NCBI RefSeq assembly: GCF_000741135.1
Contig: NZ_JGYU01000002.1
Location: 62,001-126,000, forward strand
Reading direction: 5' to 3'
DNA from: Bifidobacterium choerinum
GTDB taxonomy: Bacteria; Actinomycetota; Actinomycetes; Actinomycetales; Bifidobacteriaceae
Length of the DNA stretch: 64,000 nt
The first letter of the stretch is position 1. Each line of letters begins with the position of its first letter. The position numbers and the translations under genes are program-made. Below the pieces are notes generated by a model. The model did not search any database. It was not told the origin of the DNA and worked only from the letters and a program-made list of their open reading frames with translations. This document shows positions 48,572 through 57,349 of this stretch, piece by piece.

Positions 48572-50116
48572 TTGAGCGAGCATAACGGCGTCGGTTCCGG
48601 CCAGAGCATGCCGGAATCGTGGGTGCAGGCGATTCGGTATGCGCTGGATCGCCTGTCGCTGGATGAGATCGGGCAGCGGTATGGGGATGCCGTGCGCGAG
48701 TACTGCGCGGCGTACGTCAATCATGATGTCCGCGCGGCGAAGGGCGACGATGTGCGCACGGTGGATCTGAAAGGCGTTGGCGCGAATGGTTCCGATCCTG
48801 CCAAGAAGCAAGGCTTCGCCGCTGAGGCGATGGCCGAAGCGCACTACAACGCGGATGCGATCATCGACGGCGGCAAACGTCGCATGCGCAGGACGAACAA
48901 CAACGATCCGCTCGTGGACGCGCAGGTGTTCGGGGCACATGACCGGCCGCTGAAGACACAGCAGATCCAGATGAAATTCGTCGGCAAGGACGCGAAAGAA
49001 TGCCTGAATGTGCTGCATTCCAAAGGATATGAGAAGTACTACGACGGCAACGTGTTGTTCGGGATTCCCGACGAGTATTGTGACCAACTGCTGGGGGAGG
49101 GGCCGAACTCCATTCATCAGGATATCCAGGACACCAAAGCCAAGTTGACGGCTGCGATTGCCCGAGGGGATGAGGACGCCTGTGCGAAGCATCGCAAGCG
49201 CATCGAGCAGGACAAGCAGCTGCAGAAGAAGATCCGCAAAACCGGTCTCACCAAGGACGAGGCATTGGCAGCGGCCATACATCCCAAGCGCGAAGCGGTG
49301 AAGCATGCGGCGAAGATCGCCCATCAGGGAGCCATGGGACAAGCGGCGGGGGTAATGGCCGCTGCAGCTCCGATGGCGATGATGAGCGTGGTTCTGGACT
49401 GTGTGCAGCAGAAGCGGTCGCTGCCTGAATCGTTGAAGAAGCATGGTCTGGATGTGGCATGGGCCGGCGGCATCCAGTATGTGGTCGGCTTCATTCAGAT
49501 CGCAGCTGACGGTGCAATGAAGAACGCTGCCGGCGACTATGCGCGAGCCGTCGCGAAAAGCAACGCGCTGACGATGATGGCGTCGCTGGCGTTCGAGAAC
49601 GCGATGCTGGTCCAGCAACTGGTCAGAAGCGACATGAGCGGCGAGGAGTTCCTGGACGCTCTGGCCGAAACCAATATCGGTGCGTTGGCATCCAGCTTCG
49701 CCGGTGCCGCGGTGGGTACGGCAGCGGCCGGTATGGCGCTCGCTCCGATTATCGCGAACATGATCGCCGTGCAGGTGGCTGCAGGCTCCTATCGGAACCT
49801 GAAGCAGGCAATCCAGGAATATCAGCTCGCCAAGCAGGAACGCATCGCGGTGGAAGCGGAATGCGCACAAATCGTGGAGCAGGTGCGCGCATGGCGTCAG
49901 CAGCTCAATGAGCAATCCGAACGCTACTTCAGCGAGCATCTGGACACCTTCGATACCGCGTTCCGCACGATGGACCGGGCGATTCTGGAACAGAACGGCG
50001 ACGGATTCATCGAAGCCAACGCCCAATTGCAGCAGGCGCTGGGATACGAACCGCAATTTAGGTCACAGGTGGAATTCGATGATTTAATGAGTCGTGACGG
50101 CAGCCTGCGGCTATGA
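48572..50116 (+). CDS. Operon gene 1: hypothetical protein with hydrophobic glycine/alanine segments
   Basis: The 514-residue protein starts at TTG 48572, because a perfect AGGAGGT lies 7 bases before it; the ATG at 48542 lies upstream of that site. The N-terminal half (1-220) is soluble with a charged helical section ('QDTKAKLTAAIARGDEDACAKHRKRIEQDKQLQKKI'). Then come hydrophobic, A/G/M-rich stretches near 255-285, 295-320 and 390-430 ('ALASSFAGAAVGTAAAGMALAPIIANMIAV'), and a helical tail. There is no signal peptide. The pattern suggests a protein that can insert into membranes. It is first in a three-gene operon with 43- and 45-base gaps. Not recognised as a named family. Confidence 0.75.
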   Translation: MSEHNGVGSGQSMPESWVQAIRYALDRLSLDEIGQRYGDAVREYCAAYVNHDVRAAKGDDVRTVDLKGVGANGSDPAKKQGFAAEAMAEAHYNADAIIDGGKRRMRRTNNNDPLVDAQVFGAHDRPLKTQQIQMKFVGKDAKECLNVLHSKGYEKYYDGNVLFGIPDEYCDQLLGEGPNSIHQDIQDTKAKLTAAIARGDEDACAKHRKRIEQDKQLQKKIRKTGLTKDEALAAAIHPKREAVKHAAKIAHQGAMGQAAGVMAAAAPMAMMSVVLDCVQQKRSLPESLKKHGLDVAWAGGIQYVVGFIQIAADGAMKNAAGDYARAVAKSNALTMMASLAFENAMLVQQLVRSDMSGEEFLDALAETNIGALASSFAGAAVGTAAAGMALAPIIANMIAVQVAAGSYRNLKQAIQEYQLAKQERIAVEAECAQIVEQVRAWRQQLNEQSERYFSEHLDTFDTAFRTMDRAILEQNGDGFIEANAQLQQALGYEPQFRSQVEFDDLMSRDGSLRL

Positions 50117-50159
50117 GGCGGAACGCGACGAATTCGTTTCGACGAAAGGTGGGAGAGTG

Positions 50160-51008
50160 ATGAAGAACTGCGATGTGCGTATGGCACTGAGTGTGCTGTA
50201 CTACCTCATTCTGGTGGATGGGCAGTCCCAGGAGCGTGAGCTGCAGCTGTTCGAGCAGTTGGGCGAACAATTCGACGCGGCCGAATTCAAAGCGTGCCGG
50301 GAGACGGTGATCGCTGACTGCGAGAAGCAGGTCGCCGGCGCTGCCGACGACTTTGAACATTACGAACTCGTCGCGGAGGGAGTCGACAAGGCTCTCGCAT
50401 GCAAACCTGCTGCCAAAGGGCCGCAGATTCCGCTGAGCATGGTGTTGTGGGACATGCTCGCCGTCGCGCACGCCGATCGTGCGTGCAGCGCCGAAGAGGA
50501 ACGGCTGATCAAGCACGTCGTGCGCGTGAACAATGTGGATCAGCGGCTCTATAGGCAGTTCGTCTACACGATGAACGCCTGCGTGGCGGTGGGCGCCCAA
50601 CTGGAGGCAGTGGAGAACTCGTCGATGAACTACAGCGAAGCCAAGCCGATCGTCGATGAACTGGAACATCGGCGCGACGTGATGGTTGCCGGCGCACTCG
50701 ACGTCATCAACGATTCGCGGATGCCCGCGGTTCCCGCAGCACAGCAGGTTCAGGAGGACATCGTCGATCAGGGCATGCGCGGCGTCGGCAACTTCATGAA
50801 CGAAGCCGGACAAGCCATCGGTGATGCGGCAGGCAAAGCAGGAAACGCCATCGGTGATGCGGCGGGCAAAGCGGGGCATGCCATCGCCGATGCCGCAGGA
50901 CAGGTCGGCAACGCCATGGGCGCCGTGGGCAACGAAGTGCAGAAGGGCGCGACGCAGGCGTGGAACAACGTGGCCAATACCGTCGGCGGCTGGTTCAAGA
51001 GGAACTAG
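50160..51008 (+). CDS. Operon gene 2: TerB-like protein with C-terminal 11-residue amphipathic repeats
   Basis: The 282-residue protein has an N-terminal TerB-like helical domain: 'ALSVLYYLILVDGQSQERELQLFEQLGE', then 'SMVLWDMLAVAHADRACSAEEERLIKHVVRVNNVD', the two acidic D/E-rich helix starts typical of TerB. From about residue 205 come six 11-residue units: AGQAIGDAAGK, AGNAIGDAAGK, AGHAIADAAGQ, VGNAMGAVGNE, VQKGATQAWNN, VANTVGGWFKR. Such 11-mers form amphipathic helices that lie on membranes. ATG at 50160 follows AAAGGTGGGAG. TerB proteins belong to tellurite/stress and phage-inhibition modules; the exact activity is unknown. Confidence 0.82.
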   Translation: MKNCDVRMALSVLYYLILVDGQSQERELQLFEQLGEQFDAAEFKACRETVIADCEKQVAGAADDFEHYELVAEGVDKALACKPAAKGPQIPLSMVLWDMLAVAHADRACSAEEERLIKHVVRVNNVDQRLYRQFVYTMNACVAVGAQLEAVENSSMNYSEAKPIVDELEHRRDVMVAGALDVINDSRMPAVPAAQQVQEDIVDQGMRGVGNFMNEAGQAIGDAAGKAGNAIGDAAGKAGHAIADAAGQVGNAMGAVGNEVQKGATQAWNNVANTVGGWFKRN

Positions 51009-51053
51009 TGCACGGTTCGTACAGGATGCGTAGAGGATAAGGGAGCAGTCATC

Positions 51054-52055
51054 ATGGTGGTTTTCGTTCCGTTGGTAATCGGTGCGGCGGCGCTCGCCGG
51101 CGTCGGAGGTGTGGGCGCCGGAGTCAAAGGCGTCGCGGACGGGTACAAGGCGCAGGGATTGAATGAGAACACGGCGGAGCGGCAACGCGTCGCCGCGCAG
51201 AATCTGGAAACGCTGCGTGAGGAGTGCGGACGCGCTCTCAACGAACTCGGACGCGAGAAGATCAGCGTTCTGGATACGTCGATGAAGCATTTTCTGGATT
51301 CGTTCGGCAGGCTCAAGAACGTGGAACTGCGGGACTCCGCCGGATTGGACGAGCTCAAGCGTCTGCACATCGACGAGGCGTCGTTCGAGGAACTGCGCAA
51401 GCTCAGCGATATGGCCGTCGAAATCGTCAAAGGCGGTGTCGCGGGACTGGCCGCCGGATCATTGACGGCATTCGGCGCATATGGTCTGGCGATGCATTTC
51501 GCCACGGCTTCCACGGGCGCGGCCATCGCCGGTCTGCATGGTGCGGCCGCTGCCAATGCGACGCTGGCGTTCTTCGGTGGCGGCGCCCTGGCTGCAGGTG
51601 GCATGGGCATGGCCGGCGGTATGGCGGTGCTCGGCGGCCTTGTGGCAGGACCTGCGCTGTTGGTGTTCGGCGCCATGGTTGGGCTGAACGGCATGAAGGG
51701 ACTGGAGCAGGCGAAAGCCAATGCGGTGCAGGTGAACGCCTACTGCGAGCAGTGGGCGGCAGCCACCGATCTATCACGCGCCATCAGGGATCGGGCGATG
51801 ATGTTCTACGCGACGCTTGCGCAACTTGACGTTCGCTTCGTCGTGGCACTGCAGAACCTTGACAGGATCATCGCCACGCAGGGTGAGGATTACGCGCAGT
51901 TCGACCAGGAGGCCAAGCAGTCCGTCGCCGCCTGCGTTTCGCTGGCCATGTCCATCAAGTCCGTGCTCGATACTCCCATCCTCGACGATTCCGGCGTCCT
52001 CACCGACGAATCGGGCGCGTTGATGGATAAGTTCGGGCATGGCAGTGACGAGTGA
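51054..52055 (+). CDS. Operon gene 3: hypothetical protein with a long glycine/alanine-rich hydrophobic hairpin
   Basis: The 333-residue protein has a hydrophobic N-terminus ('VPLVIGAAALAGVGGVGAG') and a soluble helical part (30-120). A long Gly/Ala-rich hydrophobic stretch follows (about 125-225), with glycine-zipper spacing such as 'FFGGGALAAGGMGMAGGMAVLGGLVAGPALLVFG', then a charged helical tail. This architecture suggests oligomeric membrane insertion, as in pore-forming proteins. Similar G/A-rich domains exist in uncharacterised bacterial proteins. The start ATG follows AAGGGAG. It ends the TerB operon, 45 bases after gene 2. Confidence 0.75.
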   Translation: MVVFVPLVIGAAALAGVGGVGAGVKGVADGYKAQGLNENTAERQRVAAQNLETLREECGRALNELGREKISVLDTSMKHFLDSFGRLKNVELRDSAGLDELKRLHIDEASFEELRKLSDMAVEIVKGGVAGLAAGSLTAFGAYGLAMHFATASTGAAIAGLHGAAAANATLAFFGGGALAAGGMGMAGGMAVLGGLVAGPALLVFGAMVGLNGMKGLEQAKANAVQVNAYCEQWAAATDLSRAIRDRAMMFYATLAQLDVRFVVALQNLDRIIATQGEDYAQFDQEAKQSVAACVSLAMSIKSVLDTPILDDSGVLTDESGALMDKFGHGSDE

Positions 52056-52141
52056 GAAGAGCGCGGTTGTTGTTGTGACGGCTGAGTTCGTAGTTGATCG
52101 CGATACTGTCAGCTGTGAGGTTGCATGTCTGGCGCGAAAAC

Positions 52142-52183
52142 AGCTTGGCACACCTGTGATTATTTCAACAGACGTGCCAAGCT
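52142..52183. terminator. 10-bp hairpin between the TerB operon and the lipoprotein gene
   Basis: AGCTTGGCAC (52142-52151) pairs with GTGCCAAGCT (52174-52183), loop 22. It sits between convergent genes and has no long T-run. Confidence 0.5.
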
Positions 52184-52214
52184 ATTCTATGAGTTAACGA
52201 AAATGGATGTATGG

Positions 52215-53006
52215 TTAATCCTCAACATCGTAGAATGTTACGTGCTGTTTGATTTCCTTTGCATTGATGTCGCTGGATGTCTTAAGCTCGACCTTCTCGC
52301 CGGGCGCCCAGTTGCCGATGCTTGTATACTCCTCGTGCTTTACGCCGGCGCCGTCAAGCAAATCAAGCGTGACTGAGACATTTGTGAAGGTCAGATTGGA
52401 AGTGTTTTCGACAACGGCCTTGTATGTATAGAAACCATATCCGTCGTCGGTCTTTTCAAATTTTGCCTCATTGATTAATTTGTTGATGGTTTCTTTTTCG
52501 TCGCTGGTCTTTGCGGCTTCGGCTCCTTCGGCGACAAGCTTGTCCAGAACTTCTTGATCCTTGCCGCTTAACTTCAATCCATATTCATCAACGAAGGTTT
52601 TTAGAATCTGCGTGCGCTTATCGTAGGCCTTGCCCCACTGCTTGGTGTATTCCGCGGACTGATACTCATAGTCCTTGGTAACATCCTTCTGCTCGTTGAG
52701 CACGTTGATGTAGCTGATTACTTGCTCCTGCAGTTTCGAGTTTTTGAATTGGCGATTCTTCAATGGGGTATCGGTGTCAAGTTCTGCTTGAATGGCATCC
52801 TTGGCGCGGGCGAGTTGTTCAGAGCTGGTGGTTGCTTCTCTGTCCGCAATCTCGAAGCGCTTCTCGAGGCCGCTGGCGATGACCTGCATTGCCTCGTCGT
52901 CGGCGTAGTCAGGGCCTTTGTCCTCGTTTCCGCATGCGCAGATTGTCAACGCCATCGCTAGACAGACGATACTGGCTACCGTCCGCTTAATTGCTGTCTT
53001 TACCAT
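52215..53006 (-). CDS. Lipoprotein with a C-terminal FxLYD-like domain
   Basis: The 263-residue protein has a signal peptide ending in a lipobox I-C-A-C (lipid cysteine C25, then G-N-E). Next is a helical region rich in D/E/K/Q (about 30-180), followed by a beta-domain: 'YGFYTYKAVVENTSNLTFTNVSVTLDLLDGAGV', as in FxLYD domains of Gram-positive lipoproteins. Such domains lie at the cell surface, role unknown. GC is lower than in core genes. ATG at 53006 follows AAAGGT. It is convergent with the TerB operon. Confidence 0.8.
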   Translation of the reverse strand: MVKTAIKRTVASIVCLAMALTICACGNEDKGPDYADDEAMQVIASGLEKRFEIADREATTSSEQLARAKDAIQAELDTDTPLKNRQFKNSKLQEQVISYINVLNEQKDVTKDYEYQSAEYTKQWGKAYDKRTQILKTFVDEYGLKLSGKDQEVLDKLVAEGAEAAKTSDEKETINKLINEAKFEKTDDGYGFYTYKAVVENTSNLTFTNVSVTLDLLDGAGVKHEEYTSIGNWAPGEKVELKTSSDINAKEIKQHVTFYDVED

Positions 53007-53293
53007 GGTGTTTGACCTTTCTCTTCTGAATGAATGATGTTCTTCATCTTAGTATGCCTAATCAGGGAAATGCATATTGTAGAGTGCGCTCGTGCCGGCA
53101 TGTTTGTGAGCGAACTTTCTCTTTTGTGAGGGGCTCTCGATGCGAGGAACACTAGGTCTTTCCGATTTGAGAATTAAGGCCCGTGTTCTTGTGGCGGTTT
53201 TGACGGGGCGAGAAAGAGGAATGATGATTGGCCCCACTACCATGTCACGCCTACGGCCTTCTGAATGGCTTCTTGTGGTCTCCTCACGAACGG

Positions 53294-53330
53294 AAAGTAT
53301 AAAGAATATAAAAGTATAAAAAAGTATAAC
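53294..53330. repeat. AT-rich AAAGTATAA direct repeats
   Basis: Three AAAGTATAA-like copies lie at 53294-53330 in otherwise mixed DNA between the lipoprotein and Fic genes (53007-53562, no gene). They could be a promoter or protein-binding region. Confidence 0.4.
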
Positions 53331-53495
53331 GACGTGTGGCAATGGCACGTCGCCCGCTTTGCCTCGATGGCGCTCCCATCGTGTCGATGCATGTCAATTG
53401 GGCGGCATTTCTTGAAGAAGATCGGTATGTGAGAAGGCGCTGAACCCATACCTCCCACTCATCCCTCCACCGCGATATCTGTAGCTAGAAATCTC

Positions 53496-53531
53496 TATAG
53501 CTACAGATAATCGATTATCTGTAGCTATAAT
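53496..53531 (+). promoter_or_regulatory. 34-bp perfect palindromic operator over the Fic promoter
   Basis: The sequence is symmetric from 53496 to 53529 about the centre 53512/53513 (core AGATAATCGATTATCT). TATAAT at 53526-53531 overlaps its right end as a -10 box. Half-site copies ATCTGTAGCTA (53477-53487) and GGTAGCTACA (53536-53545) flank it. A dimeric repressor bound here would block transcription of the Fic gene, which begins at 53563. Confidence 0.82.
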
Positions 53532-53562
53532 CATCGGTAGCTACACATCCGAACGCAGAAAG

Positions 53563-54783
53563 ATGCCCACCATGGTCGAATGGCATGTTCCTGCACTTGG
53601 CCATGAAGAGCACGTATGGCATATCGCCGACGGCGACTATGTTTCCCGGTCGCAGCGCATGAAGGGCAAAGGTCCATACGAATCAGTCGTTCCCATTGCG
53701 TTGCGTGACCTGGATGTCAATCTGCCGTCAGCATTGGGCACTGTGATCGACGAGGCGAGTCAGGCATTGGCTAGATTCGATGCCTATGCACTGTGGAAAC
53801 TTGGCGAACAAGTGCAGTCCCTCGGCCCGATGAGTGCGGTCCTGCTGCGTACGGAAGCTACGTCATCCTCGCAGATCGAACATCTCACCGTTGGTGCGAA
53901 GAATCTGGCGTTGGAGCTCCTTGATGAGGGAGACAGCCAGAATGCGCAGATCGTCATAGGTAATGTGCGGGCGATGGAATCGGCGTTGGAATTCAGCGGA
54001 GACATGACGCAGGAGAATTTGCTGCGCATGCATAAGGCATTGCTCAGCGCACAACCCGGCTGGGACGAATACGCCGGCAAGTTCCGAGAACAGCTCGTGT
54101 GGGTGGGAGCCAGCTCAAACTCACCGCGAGGGGCTTCGTTCGTGGCTCCACAGCCAGAACTGGTGCAACCGGCGATTGACGACCTGCTCACGTTCCTCCG
54201 GCGCGACGACATTCCGGTGCTTGCGCAGGCCGCTCTGGCCCATGCGCAATTCGAGACGATTCACCCATTTGCCGACGGCAACGGTCGAACGGGTCGTGCG
54301 CTCATCCACGCCGTGCTGCGCAGCAAGGGTCTCGCCGCACATCTGGTACCGCCGGTTTCCGCCGGCCTTCTCCGTGCTGCCAACACCTATTTTGATGCCC
54401 TTACCGCATTCCGTGAGGGGAATGCGGCTCCTCTGATTGCAGTGTTCGCTGAGGCGAGCCTTTTCGCCGCGCAGAGCGGCATCGATCTGATTGATCGTCT
54501 CGATGGGCAGATCGAAGCCGCCAAAACCGCTCTGCGGGGCACGCGCAGGGATGCAGCTGTGTGGAAGGTGTTGCCGTATCTGATTGCGCAGCCGGTGATC
54601 AACTCGCAGTATCTGCGTTCGACCATCGGATTGTCCAAACCGCAGGCCGAGCGTGCGCTGCGCGCGCTCGCCGATGCCGACATCCTCACTCCTCGCAACA
54701 CCGCCAAACGCAATATCGTGTGGGAGCACCGCGGCATCCTCGATGTGCTCGACGGCTATGCGTCATCGCTGCGTCGGCAGTGA
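53563..54783 (+). CDS. Fic-family protein with C-terminal winged-helix domain
   Basis: The 406-residue protein is a class II Fic. It has an N-terminal Fic_N-like section (40-110) holding the inhibitory motif S102-S-Q-I-E106, then the catalytic motif 'HPFADGNGRTGR' (H234-R245). The C-terminal winged helix (about 325-400) contains 'YLRSTIGLSKPQAERALRALADADIL'. It likely modifies a target protein and is self-inhibited by E106, while the winged helix binds DNA. The large palindrome at its promoter fits self-repression. Start ATG 53563; an ATG at 53572 is possible. Confidence 0.9.
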   Translation: MPTMVEWHVPALGHEEHVWHIADGDYVSRSQRMKGKGPYESVVPIALRDLDVNLPSALGTVIDEASQALARFDAYALWKLGEQVQSLGPMSAVLLRTEATSSSQIEHLTVGAKNLALELLDEGDSQNAQIVIGNVRAMESALEFSGDMTQENLLRMHKALLSAQPGWDEYAGKFREQLVWVGASSNSPRGASFVAPQPELVQPAIDDLLTFLRRDDIPVLAQAALAHAQFETIHPFADGNGRTGRALIHAVLRSKGLAAHLVPPVSAGLLRAANTYFDALTAFREGNAAPLIAVFAEASLFAAQSGIDLIDRLDGQIEAAKTALRGTRRDAAVWKVLPYLIAQPVINSQYLRSTIGLSKPQAERALRALADADILTPRNTAKRNIVWEHRGILDVLDGYASSLRRQ

Positions 54784-55028
54784 GTTTGCTCATCGCTACG
54801 GGAAGGCATGCATGTCGCTTTGGTCGAATGCATCGGCATGTTGTGTCGGAGAATGCACGATGCGGTTCTTCATGCTGGCGTATTCTCAGAATTCTGGGAT
54901 TACAGAATGCCGACGTGATGATATCTCTATCGAGGAATCCAAAAGACAGAATTGGATGTAGTTCATAATGGTCGAATGATTAAGCTATCTTCATTTCCGC
55001 TCTGGCAGTCATAGCTTCGCTGTGTCTG

Positions 55029-55050
55029 AATAGGTGTGTGCACACCTATT
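55029..55050 (+). promoter_or_regulatory. 22-bp palindrome upstream of the duplicated-domain/RelE-like gene
   Basis: AATAGGTGTG (55029-55038), spacer TG, CACACCTATT (55041-55050): perfect 10-bp arms. It lies 110 bases before the gene start at 55160 and looks like an operator. The rest of 54784-55159 has no other feature. Confidence 0.7.
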
Positions 55051-55159
55051 TCCCGTTGCGTATGCAGTCCCTAACATCGGAAGAAGCCGTCGAGGTCTCG
55101 CTATGCGTTTTTGCTATGCTGGAACCACCAACGGGGACGTGATTGGCGAAGGAGCCGGC

Positions 55160-57328
55160 ATGAAGGATACGCGTAACGCCTATGACGGCACGACCATCAG
55201 CGATCCCTTCGCGCTGCCCGAATTCGTCAACTGGCTGCGCAGGTCGACGCGCGACATCCCCTGCGTGCTGCTGTCCGAGGATGCGCAAGGCAAGCCGTAC
55301 GTTCCTCTCGACCAGGTGCGGGCGACCGTTGGCTCGCGTGCGGTGACGGTGCTGCTCGCCAACGCCGTGCAGCAATCGGCGCGCAATCAGCTCGACACCG
55401 TCGATCCCTACCATGGTGCGACGCGCATCTTCCCTCCCGGCGACCAGTGGCGCGACGACTACCGGCTCGTTCCCTGCGTGCTGCCATCGGTGTCCAAACC
55501 GGCATATCTGGCGCGCATCGACGAGAAACTGAACGAGGTCATCGACGCAGCGCGCGAGCCGCGCGCCACGCATGCCGCTCGACCTGCCGCGCCGTCGTCC
55601 GTGCCGGTTTCGCGGCCGCCGAACAGTCGCGCCGATACGCCGGCCGAGGAGCCGAGTCTTGAGGATGTGCGCGGCCCCCGCCATTTGTTTCATATCGATC
55701 TCGCGCACGCTCCGCTGTGCCGCGAAGCCATCATGTCGTCGAGCCGCGAATACCCGTGCATCCTCGTCTCGCTCGCGTCCGAGGATGCACGGCCGTATCT
55801 GGACGTGGCGGCGTTGCTTGACGAGATCGAGGACGCCGCCGTCGTTTTCGTCATCGCCGATCAGCAGACCGAACAATGGCTGTGCGACCATCTGCCGCCT
55901 TGGGCGCTCGCCTATCATGGCGCATGCCGATTCTTCCCGCCGCGCAACGGTTCTGACCGTACGCATTCGAAGCTGTTCTATGTGCGTGGCCGCGAGGACA
56001 GCGCCGATGTCGTCGCCAAACTCGCCGAAATGGTGTGGAACACCGCATATGCGGATGGCTACAGCGTCGGCGCGGACGTCGACGATGCGAATGACGACGG
56101 CGGCGCCGTCGATGCCGTTCGCGAACGACACGGCGAACTCGTCGGCGGCGTCGTCGAAATGATCATCGATTCCACGGCGTATGTGCGAGCGAACGATGAG
56201 CCGATGCCGCGCAAGGCGACGATCGAGTTGCCGCCGACGCTGCCGGAGTCGATATCGACGGACGTGTTGCTGCGCAAAGGACAGCATCTGCATGGGTATG
56301 CCGTCGGCGAGGACGGGTTCGAAATCGTGCCCGATTGGATCGACGCCGAGGACGCGCTGTGCGAATATGCGCCGGAAGCCGTCGTTGCGGGGCTCGTCAC
56401 GTATGTGTGCGCGGACATGCTCAAGGTCATGCTGTATCCGACGGTCGAGGTCGAAGTGCGCGGGGCGGATTTGTTCGCCGGCACGGCGGTGAACATCGAC
56501 ATGGATCTGCGGCAGGTGTTTTCACGTGAAACAACGATTGCGCTGCGCGTCGTCGCGCGCGACGACGATGACTGGCTGTTCACGCTGCCGGCATCGACGG
56601 ACACGGTCGTCGAACCGCCGAATCTGCTGCCGGAAGGCCCCGCATGGCTGGACGTGACGGACGCGTTGGCGTATCTGTCACGTGCGTATGCGCGCACCAG
56701 TCTCGCCGATGTGCCGATCGAGACGTTGCTCGAATCGGTCGATACATTGGAGTCGGCGCGCACGACGATCCGCACGATGCACCGGCAGCTTATGGAGACA
56801 CGGGACGCGAACGCCGAACTGACGCGAGCCAATGAACGTCTGCGCGACGAGAACGCCGAACTGGCACGGCGCAATCGCGCCTATGAGAAGGCAATCGAGG
56901 AGAACGAACCGCTCGCGCCGTTCAGCGGAAGGTTCGCCTCGATTCGTGAGGAGCTCGACTGGCAGCTGCAGGCGCAGTCGCTGCTGCAGTTCTCGGTCGA
57001 GGAACGCGAGCGGCATCCGCTGGCGCCGTGGTCGTATGGGGAGAAGTTCTTCGATTCGCTGGCGGAATGCGAGCACGGGGACATGTCACGCTGGGCGCTG
57101 ATCCGCACGATGGTGCTCGTGCTCGCCGGCAAGGAGACGCTCAACGGGCTGCGGCAGCATCAGCTGCGCACCGGCAGGGGAGGGGATAACCCCGGGCGCA
57201 AGGATGAACAGGGCAATGCGATCTACCGCTGCAACGTGCACGGTCAGTATCGTCTGCATTTCTCGCGCGACGCCGCCGGGCGGGTCATGTTCCTGTCGGT
57301 GAACACGCACGACGACCTGCTGCTGTAG
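55160..57328 (+). CDS. Large protein with two duplicated N-terminal domains, coiled coil and RelE-like C-terminus
   Basis: The 722-residue protein starts at ATG 55160 with GAAGGAG; 42 residues upstream are not supported. Two similar domains lie at about 18-120 and 190-300: 'DIPCVLLSEDAQGKPYVPLDQV' with 'YHGATRIFPPGDQW', and 'EYPCILVSLASEDARPYLDVA' with 'YHGACRFFPPRNGS'. A beta-rich part follows, then a coiled coil (about 530-590, 'ANAELTRANERLRDENAEL'). The C-terminal about 120 residues end 'AIYRCNVHGQYRLHFSRDAAGRVMFLSVNTHDDLLL', which resembles RelE/ParE-type toxin strands. Possibly a sensor or adaptor fused to an RNase-like toxin; no part is proven. Confidence 0.7.
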   Translation: MKDTRNAYDGTTISDPFALPEFVNWLRRSTRDIPCVLLSEDAQGKPYVPLDQVRATVGSRAVTVLLANAVQQSARNQLDTVDPYHGATRIFPPGDQWRDDYRLVPCVLPSVSKPAYLARIDEKLNEVIDAAREPRATHAARPAAPSSVPVSRPPNSRADTPAEEPSLEDVRGPRHLFHIDLAHAPLCREAIMSSSREYPCILVSLASEDARPYLDVAALLDEIEDAAVVFVIADQQTEQWLCDHLPPWALAYHGACRFFPPRNGSDRTHSKLFYVRGREDSADVVAKLAEMVWNTAYADGYSVGADVDDANDDGGAVDAVRERHGELVGGVVEMIIDSTAYVRANDEPMPRKATIELPPTLPESISTDVLLRKGQHLHGYAVGEDGFEIVPDWIDAEDALCEYAPEAVVAGLVTYVCADMLKVMLYPTVEVEVRGADLFAGTAVNIDMDLRQVFSRETTIALRVVARDDDDWLFTLPASTDTVVEPPNLLPEGPAWLDVTDALAYLSRAYARTSLADVPIETLLESVDTLESARTTIRTMHRQLMETRDANAELTRANERLRDENAELARRNRAYEKAIEENEPLAPFSGRFASIREELDWQLQAQSLLQFSVEERERHPLAPWSYGEKFFDSLAECEHGDMSRWALIRTMVLVLAGKETLNGLRQHQLRTGRGGDNPGRKDEQGNAIYRCNVHGQYRLHFSRDAAGRVMFLSVNTHDDLLL

Positions 57329-57349
57329 TGGCTGCGCGCAGGGTTCCGT

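Noticed and set aside
53058-53348. 96-residue minus-strand frame between the lipoprotein and Fic genes
   Set aside because: No ribosome site, mixed composition and no domain; overlaps AT-rich repeats.
55046-56293. 415-residue frame antisense to the duplicated-domain gene
   Set aside because: His/Arg/Asp-rich shadow; the plus-strand protein has internal duplication and motifs that prove it is the coding strand.
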